64,000 bases of DNA from contig JANQQM010000011.1 of NCBI GenBank assembly GCA_028289365.1, positions 1 through 64,000 on the forward strand, given 5' to 3'. Origin of the DNA: Salaquimonas sp. (GTDB taxonomy: Bacteria; Pseudomonadota; Alphaproteobacteria; Rhizobiales; Rhizobiaceae). Below are positions 54,168-64,000 of the stretch, one piece after another. Under the pieces are notes generated by a model, which was not told the DNA's origin, searched no databases, and saw only the letters and a program-made list of their open reading frames with translations. The first letter of the stretch is position 1; each line of letters starts with the position of its first letter. Both the position numbers and the translations under genes were made by a program.

Positions 54168-55544
54168 CTAGAAAAATTCAAGGCTTACCCGGAACATCTG
54201 CTCTACCTGCCTGACCCGTTCGTTAAGTGCGAGTATTACAATACGGTCTTTTTGTTTGATTATACAATCCCCCGTCGGCTGGATAACGGTATCGCCTTGG
54301 TAAATTGCGCCAATTCGTACCCCATCCGGCAATTCCAGTTCGCGCAACGGTATTCCGACCAGGGGGGAGGTATCAAGCGCCTCAGCTTCAATTATTTCTG
54401 CCGCACCGTTTTGCAGTGAATAAACGCCACGGATTCTGCCACGGCGCACATGCTGCAGAACTCTCGAGATCGTAACGGTGCGTGGATTGATATAATCATC
54501 AATACCCAGTGACTTGGTAAAGCTGTGATAGCCGGAATTGTTTAGCAATGTCAGATTGCTTTGGCAGCCCAATTTCTTTGCCAGTACCGCTGACAAGATA
54601 TTAACCTGGTCATCATTGGTAATTGCCACCATCAGATCGGCGTTTCCGGCGCCAGCTTCGATAAGCAATTGCTCGTCAAGCGCGCTGCCATGCAAGACGA
54701 CAGTCCGCTTTAACTGGTCGGCCATTTCAATGGCAGATTCCCGCGACTGCTCGATAACCTTTACTTTCGCATTCTGCATCCGTTCTTCGATGCTGTGAGC
54801 CAGGTAGCGCCCGATATTGCCGCCGCCGCCAATCACAATTCGGGACGCCTGCGGTTTCTCCTTGCCAAAAATTGAAAGCGTGCGATTAATTTGGCCTGTT
54901 GCAGCAATTACGTAAGCCAAATCACCGTTCAAGATTCGGTCGCTGGAACGCGGGGCGATCATCTTGTTGTCCCGCCAAATGCCGGTGACCGTAGCCTCAA
55001 GATCGGGGAATAGCTGCGAAAGCTGCGAAAGCGGTGTGTCTACCACGGGGCATTCGTCGTCACATTCGATGGCGACCATGGCGATCTTGTCGTCGGCAAA
55101 CATGACAACGTCATGTGCACCCGGCAATGCAATGCGGCGCATGATTACCTCGCCTACCTCAACCTCCGGCGAAATAATAACGTCGATCGGCATGTGATCG
55201 CGCGAGAAAAGATTCTGCCAATGCGGCTGGCGATAGCTTTGAGCCCGCACCCGGGCGATTTTTGTCGGCACATTGAACAGTGAGTGTGCGACCTGACAGG
55301 CAACCATGTTGACTTCGTCATACAGGGTAACAGCGATAATCATGTCGGCCTGATCAGCCCCTGCCCTCATCAGCGTATCTGGATGAGCGCCATGGCCAAC
55401 ATGTCCGCGAACGTCGAGCTTGTCCTGAATGTTTTGTACCAGGCTTGGCGAGTTATCAATGACCGACACGTCATTGTTTTCCGCTGCCAATCGTTCGGCA
55501 ATTCCGTAGCCGACTTGCCCTGCCCCGCAAATTACAATTTTCAT
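54168..55544 (-). CDS. trkA: Trk system potassium transporter TrkA
   Basis: Two RCK/TrkA-N domains: MKIVICGAGQVGYGIAERLAAENNDVSVID, RIVIGGGGNIGRYLA. Confidence 0.95.
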   Translation of the reverse strand: MKIVICGAGQVGYGIAERLAAENNDVSVIDNSPSLVQNIQDKLDVRGHVGHGAHPDTLMRAGADQADMIIAVTLYDEVNMVACQVAHSLFNVPTKIARVRAQSYRQPHWQNLFSRDHMPIDVIISPEVEVGEVIMRRIALPGAHDVVMFADDKIAMVAIECDDECPVVDTPLSQLSQLFPDLEATVTGIWRDNKMIAPRSSDRILNGDLAYVIAATGQINRTLSIFGKEKPQASRIVIGGGGNIGRYLAHSIEERMQNAKVKVIEQSRESAIEMADQLKRTVVLHGSALDEQLLIEAGAGNADLMVAITNDDQVNILSAVLAKKLGCQSNLTLLNNSGYHSFTKSLGIDDYINPRTVTISRVLQHVRRGRIRGVYSLQNGAAEIIEAEALDTSPLVGIPLRELELPDGVRIGAIYQGDTVIQPTGDCIIKQKDRIVILALNERVRQVEQMFRVSLEFF

Positions 55545-55591
55545 TCAAGGCCCTTTCAGGCGATTTGCATTACGTGGACTGACTAATACGA

Positions 55592-56995
55592 CTATACAGC
55601 TGGTTTTGCACCTTCGGATTTCTGTTTCTTTTCAAACAGGCCAAGCATTTTCAGCTTACGGTGAAGCGCGGAACGTTCCATACCAACGAATTCCGCAGTA
55701 CGCGAGATGTTTCCGTCAAAACGACCAACCTGAGCGGTGAGATAATCCCGTTCGAAAGCTTCCCTGGCGTCCTTCAGCGGAAGTGAAAGAATATGTTCCC
55801 CACCCTCGCCATCGACACTGGGGAGCATTTCCCCAATCTCGGCGGGCAGCATGTCAGCAGTAATGACGCTACCGTCCTCTACGCGGGACAGGATCAACAG
55901 CCGCTCGATATTGTTGCGCAATTGCCGGATATTGCCTGGCCAGCTATGCGCTTGGATAACCGCCATCGCGTCCTCGCTGATGCTGCAGCCCTTGATACCA
56001 GTCTGACGTCCGATCTGTTCCACAAACGCATTGATCAGCAGTGGAATATCTTCGCGTCTTTCAGAGAGCGGCGGAACCCTGAGCGGCACAACCGCCAACC
56101 GGTGTAACAAATCCTCGCGGAACTCACCGGTTTCGATTTTTTCTTCAAGGTTGTGGGCAGTCGAGGACAGAATACGGACATCCACCTTTACCCGGTTCCC
56201 TCCCCCGACGCGTTCGAATTTTTGCTCGACCAGGACGCGAAGGATTTTCCCCTGCGTATCCTTAGGCATGTCCGCGACTTCCTCAATATAAAGCGTGCCG
56301 CCATGGGCCTCCTCAAGCGCGCCAACCTTTCGCCCGGAGCCATTTACTGCCTCGGTTCCGAACAATTCGATTTCCATACGCTCGGGCGTTATCGTCGCAG
56401 CATTCAGCGCCACGAATGGCCCATCCTTGCGTGTAGACAATTTATGGATTGTCCGTGCAACAAGCTCTTTACCCACGCCTGATGCCCCGATGATCATTAT
56501 CCGACTGTTTGTTGGTGCAATACGTTCCAGGGTTTGGCGCAACTGGTTCATGGCAACCGAGTTACCGATCAAGTCCGGCATGTCAGTGCTTTTTTCCTGG
56601 AGTTCCTGCACCTGCTTGCGCAGTTCGGAAGCCTCAAGTGCTCTTGCCGCGATCAACAAGAGCCGGTCAGATTTAAACGGCTTCTCAATATAGTCATAGG
56701 CCCCGGACTTGATGGCCGATACCGCTGTCTCGATGTTACCGTGCCCTGATATCATCACGACTGGCAGTTCGGGGTGCTGGGCTTTGATCTCTGCCAGCAA
56801 TTCGAGCCCATCCAGGCGTGAGCCCTGAAGCCAGATATCCAGGAACACCAATCTGGGGCGCCGCTCATTGATCGCCTCAAGGGCGCTATCAGCGTCGCCG
56901 GCAGTTCGGGTTTCATGACCCTCATCTTCCAAAATACCCGCAACCAACTCCCGAATATCAATTTCATCGTCGACGACCAAAATGTCCGATGCCAT
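55592..56995 (-). CDS. ntrX: Sigma-54-type response regulator NtrX
   Basis: DILVVDDEIDIRELVAGILEDEGHETRTA receiver, AAA+ GASGVGKELVARTIH, Fis-type HTH; paired with ntrY. Confidence 0.95.
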   Translation of the reverse strand: MASDILVVDDEIDIRELVAGILEDEGHETRTAGDADSALEAINERRPRLVFLDIWLQGSRLDGLELLAEIKAQHPELPVVMISGHGNIETAVSAIKSGAYDYIEKPFKSDRLLLIAARALEASELRKQVQELQEKSTDMPDLIGNSVAMNQLRQTLERIAPTNSRIMIIGASGVGKELVARTIHKLSTRKDGPFVALNAATITPERMEIELFGTEAVNGSGRKVGALEEAHGGTLYIEEVADMPKDTQGKILRVLVEQKFERVGGGNRVKVDVRILSSTAHNLEEKIETGEFREDLLHRLAVVPLRVPPLSERREDIPLLINAFVEQIGRQTGIKGCSISEDAMAVIQAHSWPGNIRQLRNNIERLLILSRVEDGSVITADMLPAEIGEMLPSVDGEGGEHILSLPLKDAREAFERDYLTAQVGRFDGNISRTAEFVGMERSALHRKLKMLGLFEKKQKSEGAKPAV

Positions 56996-57000
56996 TTAGC

Positions 57001-59325
57001 TTAACTCCCGACCCCTTCGATTTCCGTTTTTGCCCCGGATTTTTCATTATCAACCGCCACATCGCCCTTCTTGTCTGTGTCGGCAATTTCTGTCGCTGCT
57101 GGAAGGTAAACCCGCACCATTGCGCCCTGTCCGCCTTTTGCTACCTGTGGTGCGTCTCTCAATTCAATGCGCCCGCCATGGTCCTCGAAAATCTTACGGA
57201 CAATTGCAAGCCCAAGTCCGGTCCCCTTCTCCCTTGTTGTCATGTAGGGTTCCAGCAGCCGTTGTCTATTCTCGACCGGCAAGCCTTTACCGTTATCGAT
57301 AAAATCTATCACAAATTGCCGGTCGCGGCGCTTTGCGCGGATTTTGATGAATCCCCTTTCATCGTCATTATATTCTTTAGCTTCAATAGCTTCCGCCGCG
57401 TTCTTAATTAGGTTTATGAAGGCTTGGGACATCAGTCTCTTGTCAAACGAACCCACCAGTGGTTTCGGCGGAAACTCCTGAACAAACTCAATGTCCGGCC
57501 AGGCGACTTTCTGTAGGAAAATAGATTCATTCAACGTTTCCAGAATGTCAGTTTCTTCCATTGCCGGCTTGGGCATGCGGGCAAAGGAGGAGAATTCGTC
57601 TACCATTCTGCCAATATCGCCGACCTGCCGGATGATCGTGTTCGTACACTGCTCAAACACTTCTTGATCTTCGGTGATGAATTTGCCAAATCTGCGGCGA
57701 ATTCGCTCGGCAGACAACTGAATCGGCGTCAACGGGTTTTTTATTTCATGGGCGATACGACGGGCTACGTCCGACCAGGCAGAACTGCGCTGTGCCGAGA
57801 CAAGATCGGTAATGTCATCGATCGTAATGACGTAGGAGTGCTGCGTATCTGTATCCGTCTCACGCTCCAGGGTTACCTGAACGTTCAAGACACGTTCCTG
57901 ACCTTTCCGCCATAGCGAAACCTGATCGCGATATTCGTTGTCCTCCGAATCTCTTGCCTTCTCGAAAATGCTTCCAAGTTCGGGAACAAGATCACCAATT
58001 TGTTGGCCGGAGAAGTTGGAATTATCCAACATGTTTTCAGCAGCCTTGTTGAATATCGTGATCAGCCCGTCACCGTCTACACCAATGACGGTAGCGCTGA
58101 CGCCGGACAATACCGCTTCGGTAAAGCGCGCCCGTTGATCGATGTCATCTTTTGCCTGAAGAATTTCATCGCGTTGATCACGAAGCTCGATGATCATCTT
58201 GTTGAATGTATCGCTCAAGCTCTTGAGATCGCCCTCGGTATGTTGAGTGCCGACCTGCGCAGCCAGATTGCCTTTCCTGACTTCATCTGATGCGGTAATC
58301 AACCTCCTGATGGGTGAGACAATTCTGTCGGCAACGCTGATCCCCATCCATATCGCAGACAAAAGAACAATCAGGCAGACGCCGATATACAGAACTGCGA
58401 ATGCCAGCTGGAACGAAAGGCGATTGCTTTCCAAGCCCCGATATTCTGCGGTATTCGCCTCCATCAACCGCAATGCCTGGGTGACCTCCGGACGGAGCGC
58501 CATTATCGTATAAAGGTAAGCGTTCTGGATTTCCTGAAGCTTGAACATCGCGCCAATGAAATTTGTTTTGCCGGGTGGGATGCTGACCGGATCTCCGGAA
58601 TCTGCTGCAACAAAAAATTCCTCTACGGCTCCGGGTAGCTGCAAATCTGTTTCGATATCAGCGGCAACAATCTGTGTACCATCCCGGCGTAGCAGTTTCG
58701 CTCCCAGAAAGCCCCTGCCCTTCGCCTGAATTGTGATCAGGTTTTTAAATCCATTGGGATCGAGCCTGTATAGCTGAAGCGCACGATCCAGTTCATAGGC
58801 AAGCGATATGGTGTTTCCCGTCAGGACGCGACGACTCTCATCCATATAAGCCCCGGCAATATCGATTGAACTGCCGACAATCTGACGCGTGCGTTGTTCA
58901 AACCACCGGTCCAGACCCAAATCCAGTGTAATGCTGGCGACCACCGCAACCAGAACGGCTGGCACTGCCGCAACTAGCGCAAACAATCCGACAATCCGAA
59001 TATGTAATCTTGCTGCCGCGCGGCCTTTTCGCCGAGCATTCAACAGCATGGCAACCTCGCGGATAATCAAGGTAACCAGGATCAGCGCCAATACGCTGTT
59101 TATGGCGAGCGCAGTTACAACGACTTCATTGGTCGGTGCCAGCGGGGTTAACCCAATCAGGACAAGAAATGTCGCGGCGCCGGTGATCAACAACGCGATC
59201 ACTGCCCCAAAACCCAACATGCGGGAAAAGTTTCTTCTTTCCTTCAACGAGGCAGAACCATCATCCTGCCTTTGAGGAGCCTTGTCAGACGCAACTGGGC
59301 CGATTTGTGATTCTGTTAGGCTCAT
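57001..59325 (-). CDS. ntrY: Sensor histidine kinase NtrY
   Basis: 774 aa; N-terminal TMs, [46 protein letters not shown]. Confidence 0.95.
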   Translation of the reverse strand: MSLTESQIGPVASDKAPQRQDDGSASLKERRNFSRMLGFGAVIALLITGAATFLVLIGLTPLAPTNEVVVTALAINSVLALILVTLIIREVAMLLNARRKGRAAARLHIRIVGLFALVAAVPAVLVAVVASITLDLGLDRWFEQRTRQIVGSSIDIAGAYMDESRRVLTGNTISLAYELDRALQLYRLDPNGFKNLITIQAKGRGFLGAKLLRRDGTQIVAADIETDLQLPGAVEEFFVAADSGDPVSIPPGKTNFIGAMFKLQEIQNAYLYTIMALRPEVTQALRLMEANTAEYRGLESNRLSFQLAFAVLYIGVCLIVLLSAIWMGISVADRIVSPIRRLITASDEVRKGNLAAQVGTQHTEGDLKSLSDTFNKMIIELRDQRDEILQAKDDIDQRARFTEAVLSGVSATVIGVDGDGLITIFNKAAENMLDNSNFSGQQIGDLVPELGSIFEKARDSEDNEYRDQVSLWRKGQERVLNVQVTLERETDTDTQHSYVITIDDITDLVSAQRSSAWSDVARRIAHEIKNPLTPIQLSAERIRRRFGKFITEDQEVFEQCTNTIIRQVGDIGRMVDEFSSFARMPKPAMEETDILETLNESIFLQKVAWPDIEFVQEFPPKPLVGSFDKRLMSQAFINLIKNAAEAIEAKEYNDDERGFIKIRAKRRDRQFVIDFIDNGKGLPVENRQRLLEPYMTTREKGTGLGLAIVRKIFEDHGGRIELRDAPQVAKGGQGAMVRVYLPAATEIADTDKKGDVAVDNEKSGAKTEIEGVGS

Positions 59326-59473
59326 CGCCTGTTACAGCTCCAGGTCTGGTGGGTACAGGAAAGTGGAATTAAACGCGCATTGCTGTGTCTTCGGTGCAAC
59401 ATTGCGCCCTGAATGTGGCATAAATGAAACAGTTATTCAATCAACCACATTAATTTGTCACTGATCTTTCAGC

Positions 59474-60925
59474 TCACCGCATTGTCCGGATTATCTGGAT
59501 ATCTAGCTCTCGGATTTTCTTGCGCAAGGTGTTGCGGTTCAAGCCAAGCAGCTCTGCAGCTTTTATCTGATTTCCGCGGGTTGCCGCCAGAGCAGAAGTA
59601 ATCAGCGGCTGTTCAAGCTTTCGCAATATCCGGTGATACAGGCCCGGCGGCGGCATGCTGTCTCCGTATTCGGCAAAATATCCGGCCAGCCAGGTTTCGG
59701 TTGCGGCAGAAATATCGACAGGTGCCGCATCGATTGTATTGGCTGCGTCGTCGCCAAATGGTTCTGCACCTTGTAGTTCGTTGTCAACGATCTCTGCAGT
59801 AATCGTGTCCTGGGGATAAAGTGCGGTTAATCGGCGAATTAAGTTTTCCAGTTCACGAACATTTCCAGGCCAACGATAGCGTTTGAGTATGTCGGTGGCA
59901 TCCTGCTCGAGGCGCTTTGCCGAGAGGCCGTCCTTTTCTGCCTGGGCAAGGAAATGCTGCACAAGATAGGGAATATCCTCTGATCGTTCTCGAAGTGGTG
60001 GCAGGCGCAGGGGAACGACATTCAATCGGTAATAAAGATCTTCTCGAAACAGTCCCTGGTTGATCAGTATTCTCAGATCCTTGTTGGTGGCGGCGACAAT
60101 ACGCACATCCGTCCGGATCGGGGTTCGTCCACCAACCGTCGTATACTCCCCTTGCTGCAACACTCGCAGCAGCCGGGTTTGCGCATCCATTGGCATGTCG
60201 CCAATTTCATCAAGGAATAATGTTCCTCCTTCTGCCTGCTCGAACCGTCCCGACGATCTGTGTTGCGCGCCGGTGAAGGCACCTTTCTCATGTCCGAAGA
60301 GTTCGGTTTCGATCAGGTCCTTCGGGATTGCAGCCATGTTGATGGCAACAAACGGTCCATTGCTGCGCTTGCCATAATCGTGCAAGGCACGCGCCACCAG
60401 CTCTTTGCCGGTGCCCGATTCACCGGTGATCATCAAGGTCAGGTCGGTTTGCATCAGCCTTGCCAGGACACGGTAGATTTCTTGCATGGCCGGCGACCGA
60501 CCGACAAGCGGCATGCGGTCAGCATCCTCGTCCAAATCACCAGCATCAGCGACACGCTTTGGTTCAGACAAGGCCCGGCCGGCAATCGCGATCAGTTCCT
60601 GCAGATCGAACGGTTTGGGCAGATATTCGTAGGCCCCCTTCTCCGACGCCTTGATTGCCGTCATGAAGGTGTTTTGCGCGCTCATAACGACAATCGGCAA
60701 ATCCGGGCGTAATCGCTTGATCCGAGGCAGCAAGTCGAAAGCGTTACCATCGGGCATGATGATATCGGTGATAACAAGATCGCCATCGCCTGATGACACC
60801 CAACGCCAAAGTGTGGCGATATTTGACGTGACGCGTACCTCATACCCTGCCCTAGACAGCGCCTGATTTAACACAGTGCGGATTGCGGTGTCATCGTCAG
60901 CGACAAGTACGAGCCCTTTGCTCAT
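59474..60925 (-). CDS. ntrC: Nitrogen regulation response regulator NtrC
   Basis: [79 protein letters not shown]. Confidence 0.96.
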   Translation of the reverse strand: MSKGLVLVADDDTAIRTVLNQALSRAGYEVRVTSNIATLWRWVSSGDGDLVITDIIMPDGNAFDLLPRIKRLRPDLPIVVMSAQNTFMTAIKASEKGAYEYLPKPFDLQELIAIAGRALSEPKRVADAGDLDEDADRMPLVGRSPAMQEIYRVLARLMQTDLTLMITGESGTGKELVARALHDYGKRSNGPFVAINMAAIPKDLIETELFGHEKGAFTGAQHRSSGRFEQAEGGTLFLDEIGDMPMDAQTRLLRVLQQGEYTTVGGRTPIRTDVRIVAATNKDLRILINQGLFREDLYYRLNVVPLRLPPLRERSEDIPYLVQHFLAQAEKDGLSAKRLEQDATDILKRYRWPGNVRELENLIRRLTALYPQDTITAEIVDNELQGAEPFGDDAANTIDAAPVDISAATETWLAGYFAEYGDSMPPPGLYHRILRKLEQPLITSALAATRGNQIKAAELLGLNRNTLRKKIRELDIQIIRTMR

Positions 60926-62058
60926 TCGACTTCATCCTGATGTTCAGTTTCAGTTTCGCCACGCCACGCCGGCAACAATATGCGGAAGATCGTTTTCCTG
61001 GGTTCAGACTCGCATTCGACGACACCACCGTGATCACCGACAATTTTGGCGACCAATGCCAGGCCGAGACCTGAGCCGTTGGGTTTGGACGTCACAAACG
61101 GATCGAACAGATGCGGTCGAATATCCTCATTGACACCGGATCCATTGTCACGCACGCAGAATTCCAAAGGCAGGGAAACGCGTTCTGCGGACCCAGGAAC
61201 CGACAAGTGAATTCCCGGTCTGAAAGCCGTCGTTAAATGAATTTCGCCATCTGCACGTTTGGTGAGCGCTTCGGACGCATTCTTCACCAGGTTCAGAAAT
61301 ACCTGAATGAGCTGATCCCGGTTTCCGTAGACTGGTGGAAGCGAGGGATCATACTCCTCGGTGATCCGAATATTCCGGGCAAATCCGGATTTGGCCAGCG
61401 TTTTGACATGTTCGAGGACCGCGTGAATGTTGACCGGATCACGCTCGATTGGCCGCTGGTCGGAAAACACTTCCATGCGGTCAACAAGTTTTACGATTCG
61501 ATCTGCCTCGTCGGTAATCAGGCGCGTCAGTTGCCGGTCTTGTTCATTTGCCGCCATTTCCAGAAGCTGTGCGGCGCCGCGAATGCCCGATAGCGGGTTT
61601 TTGATTTCATGCGCTAGCATCGCCGCCAACCCGGTAACCGTTCGTGCCGCACCTCGATGGGTCAGTTGTCGGTCAATCTTGTCGGCCATGCTACGCTGTT
61701 GAAACATCAACACCACGCAATCCTGCTGTTCCAGAAGCGGTGAGGCATAGGCGTCAACCACCTGTTCACGGCCGATGCGCGGAGAGGAAATGTCGACCTT
61801 GTATTCATTGATAGCTGTTCCGGAAGCTCGAACCTGATCGATCAGGCTGAGCACAGGGCTGCCAAACGGAATGAAATAATCAAGCATGTGCCGGGACATG
61901 AACGCGGCAGAGGATCCAAAAAACGCTTCTGCCGCCAAATTGGCATGGGCGACCCGACCCTCCCCGTCAACAACCAGGACAGGTTGCGGCAAGGAGTCCA
62001 GAACGGGATATTTGCCCTTGTCGGAATTTCTTCGCGTATTTTGCATCATCTGCGTCAT
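60922..62058 (-). CDS. ntrB: Nitrogen regulation histidine kinase NtrB
   Basis: [43 protein letters not shown]; operon with ntrC and dusB. Confidence 0.95.
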   Translation of the reverse strand: MTQMMQNTRRNSDKGKYPVLDSLPQPVLVVDGEGRVAHANLAAEAFFGSSAAFMSRHMLDYFIPFGSPVLSLIDQVRASGTAINEYKVDISSPRIGREQVVDAYASPLLEQQDCVVLMFQQRSMADKIDRQLTHRGAARTVTGLAAMLAHEIKNPLSGIRGAAQLLEMAANEQDRQLTRLITDEADRIVKLVDRMEVFSDQRPIERDPVNIHAVLEHVKTLAKSGFARNIRITEEYDPSLPPVYGNRDQLIQVFLNLVKNASEALTKRADGEIHLTTAFRPGIHLSVPGSAERVSLPLEFCVRDNGSGVNEDIRPHLFDPFVTSKPNGSGLGLALVAKIVGDHGGVVECESEPRKTIFRILLPAWRGETETEHQDEVE

Positions 62059-63053
62059 GCTGCTTCCGAGATTTCATCAACCAGGCAACCAGCCAAGCGA
62101 AATGCTGAAATGACGCGGTCTGGTTCAATCGATGTCATGATTTCTTTACGCAGGCTGTCATTTGCCGGAGATGCGATACGCTCAAAATACCAGGAAAGAT
62201 GTTTACGAGCCTGTTTGACACCAACTTCCTTGCCGTAGAAGGAGAGCATCATCTCGTAATGTTCGATCGCCACATCAGCGATATATTCGGGATCATCTAT
62301 TCGGGCATCGGCTGGCAGGAAACCCGAGATCTTGCCGGGCAACCAGGGAGCACCATAGGCAGCTCGACCAATCATCACCCCATCAGCAGCGCATGCCTTG
62401 ACCGCCGACGTTGCGGCGGCTCTGCCATCAATATCGCCATTTACGATGAGCGGAATTGATATTGCCTCACGAACCGCTTTGATGGCATCCCAATTCGCCC
62501 TGCCCTTGTAGAACTGACATCTTGTGCGGCCATGAACGGTTACCATGGCTATGCCCAGCCTTTCAGCCCGGTAAGCAAGTTCCGGTGCGTTGATAGACTG
62601 ATCATCCCAACCCAAGCGCATTTTCAGCGTCACCGGGACATTGACTTCGCTGACTACGGCTTCAATCAGGCGCGTTGCGTGATCAAGGTCGCGCATCAGC
62701 GCCGAACCGGAATATCCCGACGTAACCCGTTTTGCCGGGCATCCCATATTGATGTCGATGATGTCCGCGCCGTTGCTGACGGCCATATTTGCCGCCAGCC
62801 TCATCCACTTCTCTTCACGTCCAGCCAATTGAACAATGTGATCAGCAGAACCGGACTTGCAAATCTTCATTTCCATCTCGGTCTGGCCACAGACCAGAGC
62901 TTCACTGGCGACCATTTCGCTGACCACTGCACCGGCACCAAATCGCCATGCCAGATTTCGAAACGGCACGTCGGTTACGCCGGACATGGGAGCAAGAAAC
63001 GTTTTGTTGCGAATCTGCCGTGTTCCGATATTCAGAGGTTCGCTAAATTCCAT
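62055..63053 (-). CDS. dusB: tRNA-dihydrouridine synthase DusB (NifR3)
   Basis: [64 protein letters not shown]. Confidence 0.96.
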   Translation of the reverse strand: MEFSEPLNIGTRQIRNKTFLAPMSGVTDVPFRNLAWRFGAGAVVSEMVASEALVCGQTEMEMKICKSGSADHIVQLAGREEKWMRLAANMAVSNGADIIDINMGCPAKRVTSGYSGSALMRDLDHATRLIEAVVSEVNVPVTLKMRLGWDDQSINAPELAYRAERLGIAMVTVHGRTRCQFYKGRANWDAIKAVREAISIPLIVNGDIDGRAAATSAVKACAADGVMIGRAAYGAPWLPGKISGFLPADARIDDPEYIADVAIEHYEMMLSFYGKEVGVKQARKHLSWYFERIASPANDSLRKEIMTSIEPDRVISAFRLAGCLVDEISEAA

Positions 63054-63200
63054 TGGCCTTCAATTACTGCGAATTTGGCACTTTGATCAAAAAATAGGCA
63101 ATTTTGCCTATTGCCTGTAAACTAACCATTATTTGCTGCGATGCACAAGTGGCAATTTGTGGTCAAATCTGCGAATTTCAATCGTTTCAAGGAGTGCAGC

Positions 63201-64000
63201 TTGCAAAAATGTGTTGCCATAATTGTCGCAGCAGGTCGCGGTCATCGAATGGGCTCATCTGACGAAGGACCAAAGCAATATCGAAAACTCGGTTCGCAGG
63301 CAGTTTTGAATCGTACCATCTCGCAATTCATCAACCACAAGGACGTTGACCTCGTCTTGCCGGTGATTCACGCAGATGACCTGGAATTGTTCAACAGTTC
63401 TGTTCTACCGCACAAGAAGCTTATGGACCCGGTCATTGGCGCCGCAACACGGCAGGCAAGCGGGTTCTGTGGCCTGAAGGCTCTGGAAAAATTGGCACCA
63501 GGTATTGTGCTGATACATGACGGGGTTCGCCCTTTTGTTGCCGCCGAGACAATAAGCGACGTTATCAATTCGACTGAACCGGGCATCTGCACGTTACCTG
63601 CGCACCCGGTTTCCGACACTTTGAAACATGTCGACGAACAAGGATTTATCGACGGCACCGTCAGCCGCGACTCCTTGTTCAGTGCCCAAACACCGCAGGG
63701 TTTTGTTTACGAAGAGATCCTTGCTGCCCATCGTCAGGCTGATGGCGATGAAGATACAGAATATACCGATGACGCCCAGATCGCTGAAGCTGTCGGTTTA
63801 AAGGTTCGTATCGTACCGTCGCCGGCGACCAACACAAAGATTACCACACAGGAAGATCTGGAGGCAGCGAGTTTGCGATATCAGGCAGCAGATACACGCA
63901 CCGGCATCGGCTATGACGTGCATCGTCTTGTCAACGGAAACTCTGTTACGCTTTGCGGCGTGGAGATCCCGCATACTCATTCACTTGACGGGCATTCTGA
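63201..64000 (+). CDS. ispDF: Bifunctional IspD/IspF (MEP cytidylyltransferase / MECDP synthase), truncated at right edge
   Basis: TTG start after GGAG; VAIIVAAGRGHRMGSSDEGPKQYRKLG (IspD), IHDGVRPFV, DTRTGIGYDVHRLVNGNSVTLCGVEIP (IspF start); not in the ORF track because there is no in-window stop. Confidence 0.93.
   Translation, partial: MQKCVAIIVAAGRGHRMGSSDEGPKQYRKLGSQAVLNRTISQFINHKDVDLVLPVIHADDLELFNSSVLPHKKLMDPVIGAATRQASGFCGLKALEKLAPGIVLIHDGVRPFVAAETISDVINSTEPGICTLPAHPVSDTLKHVDEQGFIDGTVSRDSLFSAQTPQGFVYEEILAAHRQADGDEDTEYTDDAQIAEAVGLKVRIVPSPATNTKITTQEDLEAASLRYQAADTRTGIGYDVHRLVNGNSVTLCGVEIPHTHSLDGHS

Noticed and set aside
55592-62058. The two adjacent two-component systems as a novel signalling island
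   Set aside because: This is the well-known alphaproteobacterial dusB-ntrB-ntrC-ntrY-ntrX-trkA-hfq-hflX arrangement.

Overview
This window is a gene-dense stretch of an alphaproteobacterial chromosome, probably Hyphomicrobiales/Rhizobiales-like. That placement rests on gene content and order only. It is mostly conserved core genes: the end of the nuo operon (nuoJ'-K-L-M-N), birA, RNase J, methylmalonyl-CoA epimerase and a DUF1467-type gene; proS, lolC, lolD and dnaE; rpsB, tsf, pyrH, frr, uppS, cdsA, rseP, bamA, lpxD, fabZ, lpxA, lpxI and lpxB; gltA (minus strand); panB and panC; two L,D-transpeptidases; rlpA, a D,D-carboxypeptidase, tmk, holB, metG, tatD and an MBL hydrolase; mazG, hflX, hfq, trkA, ntrX, ntrY, ntrC, ntrB and dusB; and a truncated ispDF at the right edge, which the ORF track omits because it has no stop in the window. 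I found no CRISPR array, transposase, phage gene, rRNA or tRNA. The most interesting signal is between lolD and dnaE. An unlisted 32-codon ORF (13129-13227; MFVSLRDVASLATMGIFLTSLFMWADILRTIS) encodes one hydrophobic segment. Its promoter has a perfect TTGACA -35, and three GAAC half-sites spaced exactly 11 bp apart overlap the -10. This is the alphaproteobacterial LexA/SOS operator pattern (GAAC-N7-GAAC), so I propose an SOS-induced membrane micro-protein analogous to Caulobacter SidA. Other notable items are a ribosomal protein S2 with a long repeat-containing linker and a C-terminal helix-hairpin-helix-like domain, a candidate structured ncRNA near 8.72-8.9 kb, a hairpin over the dnaE ribosome-binding site, the absence of dxr between cdsA and rseP, and a 17-bp-arm palindrome at about 50.8 kb.
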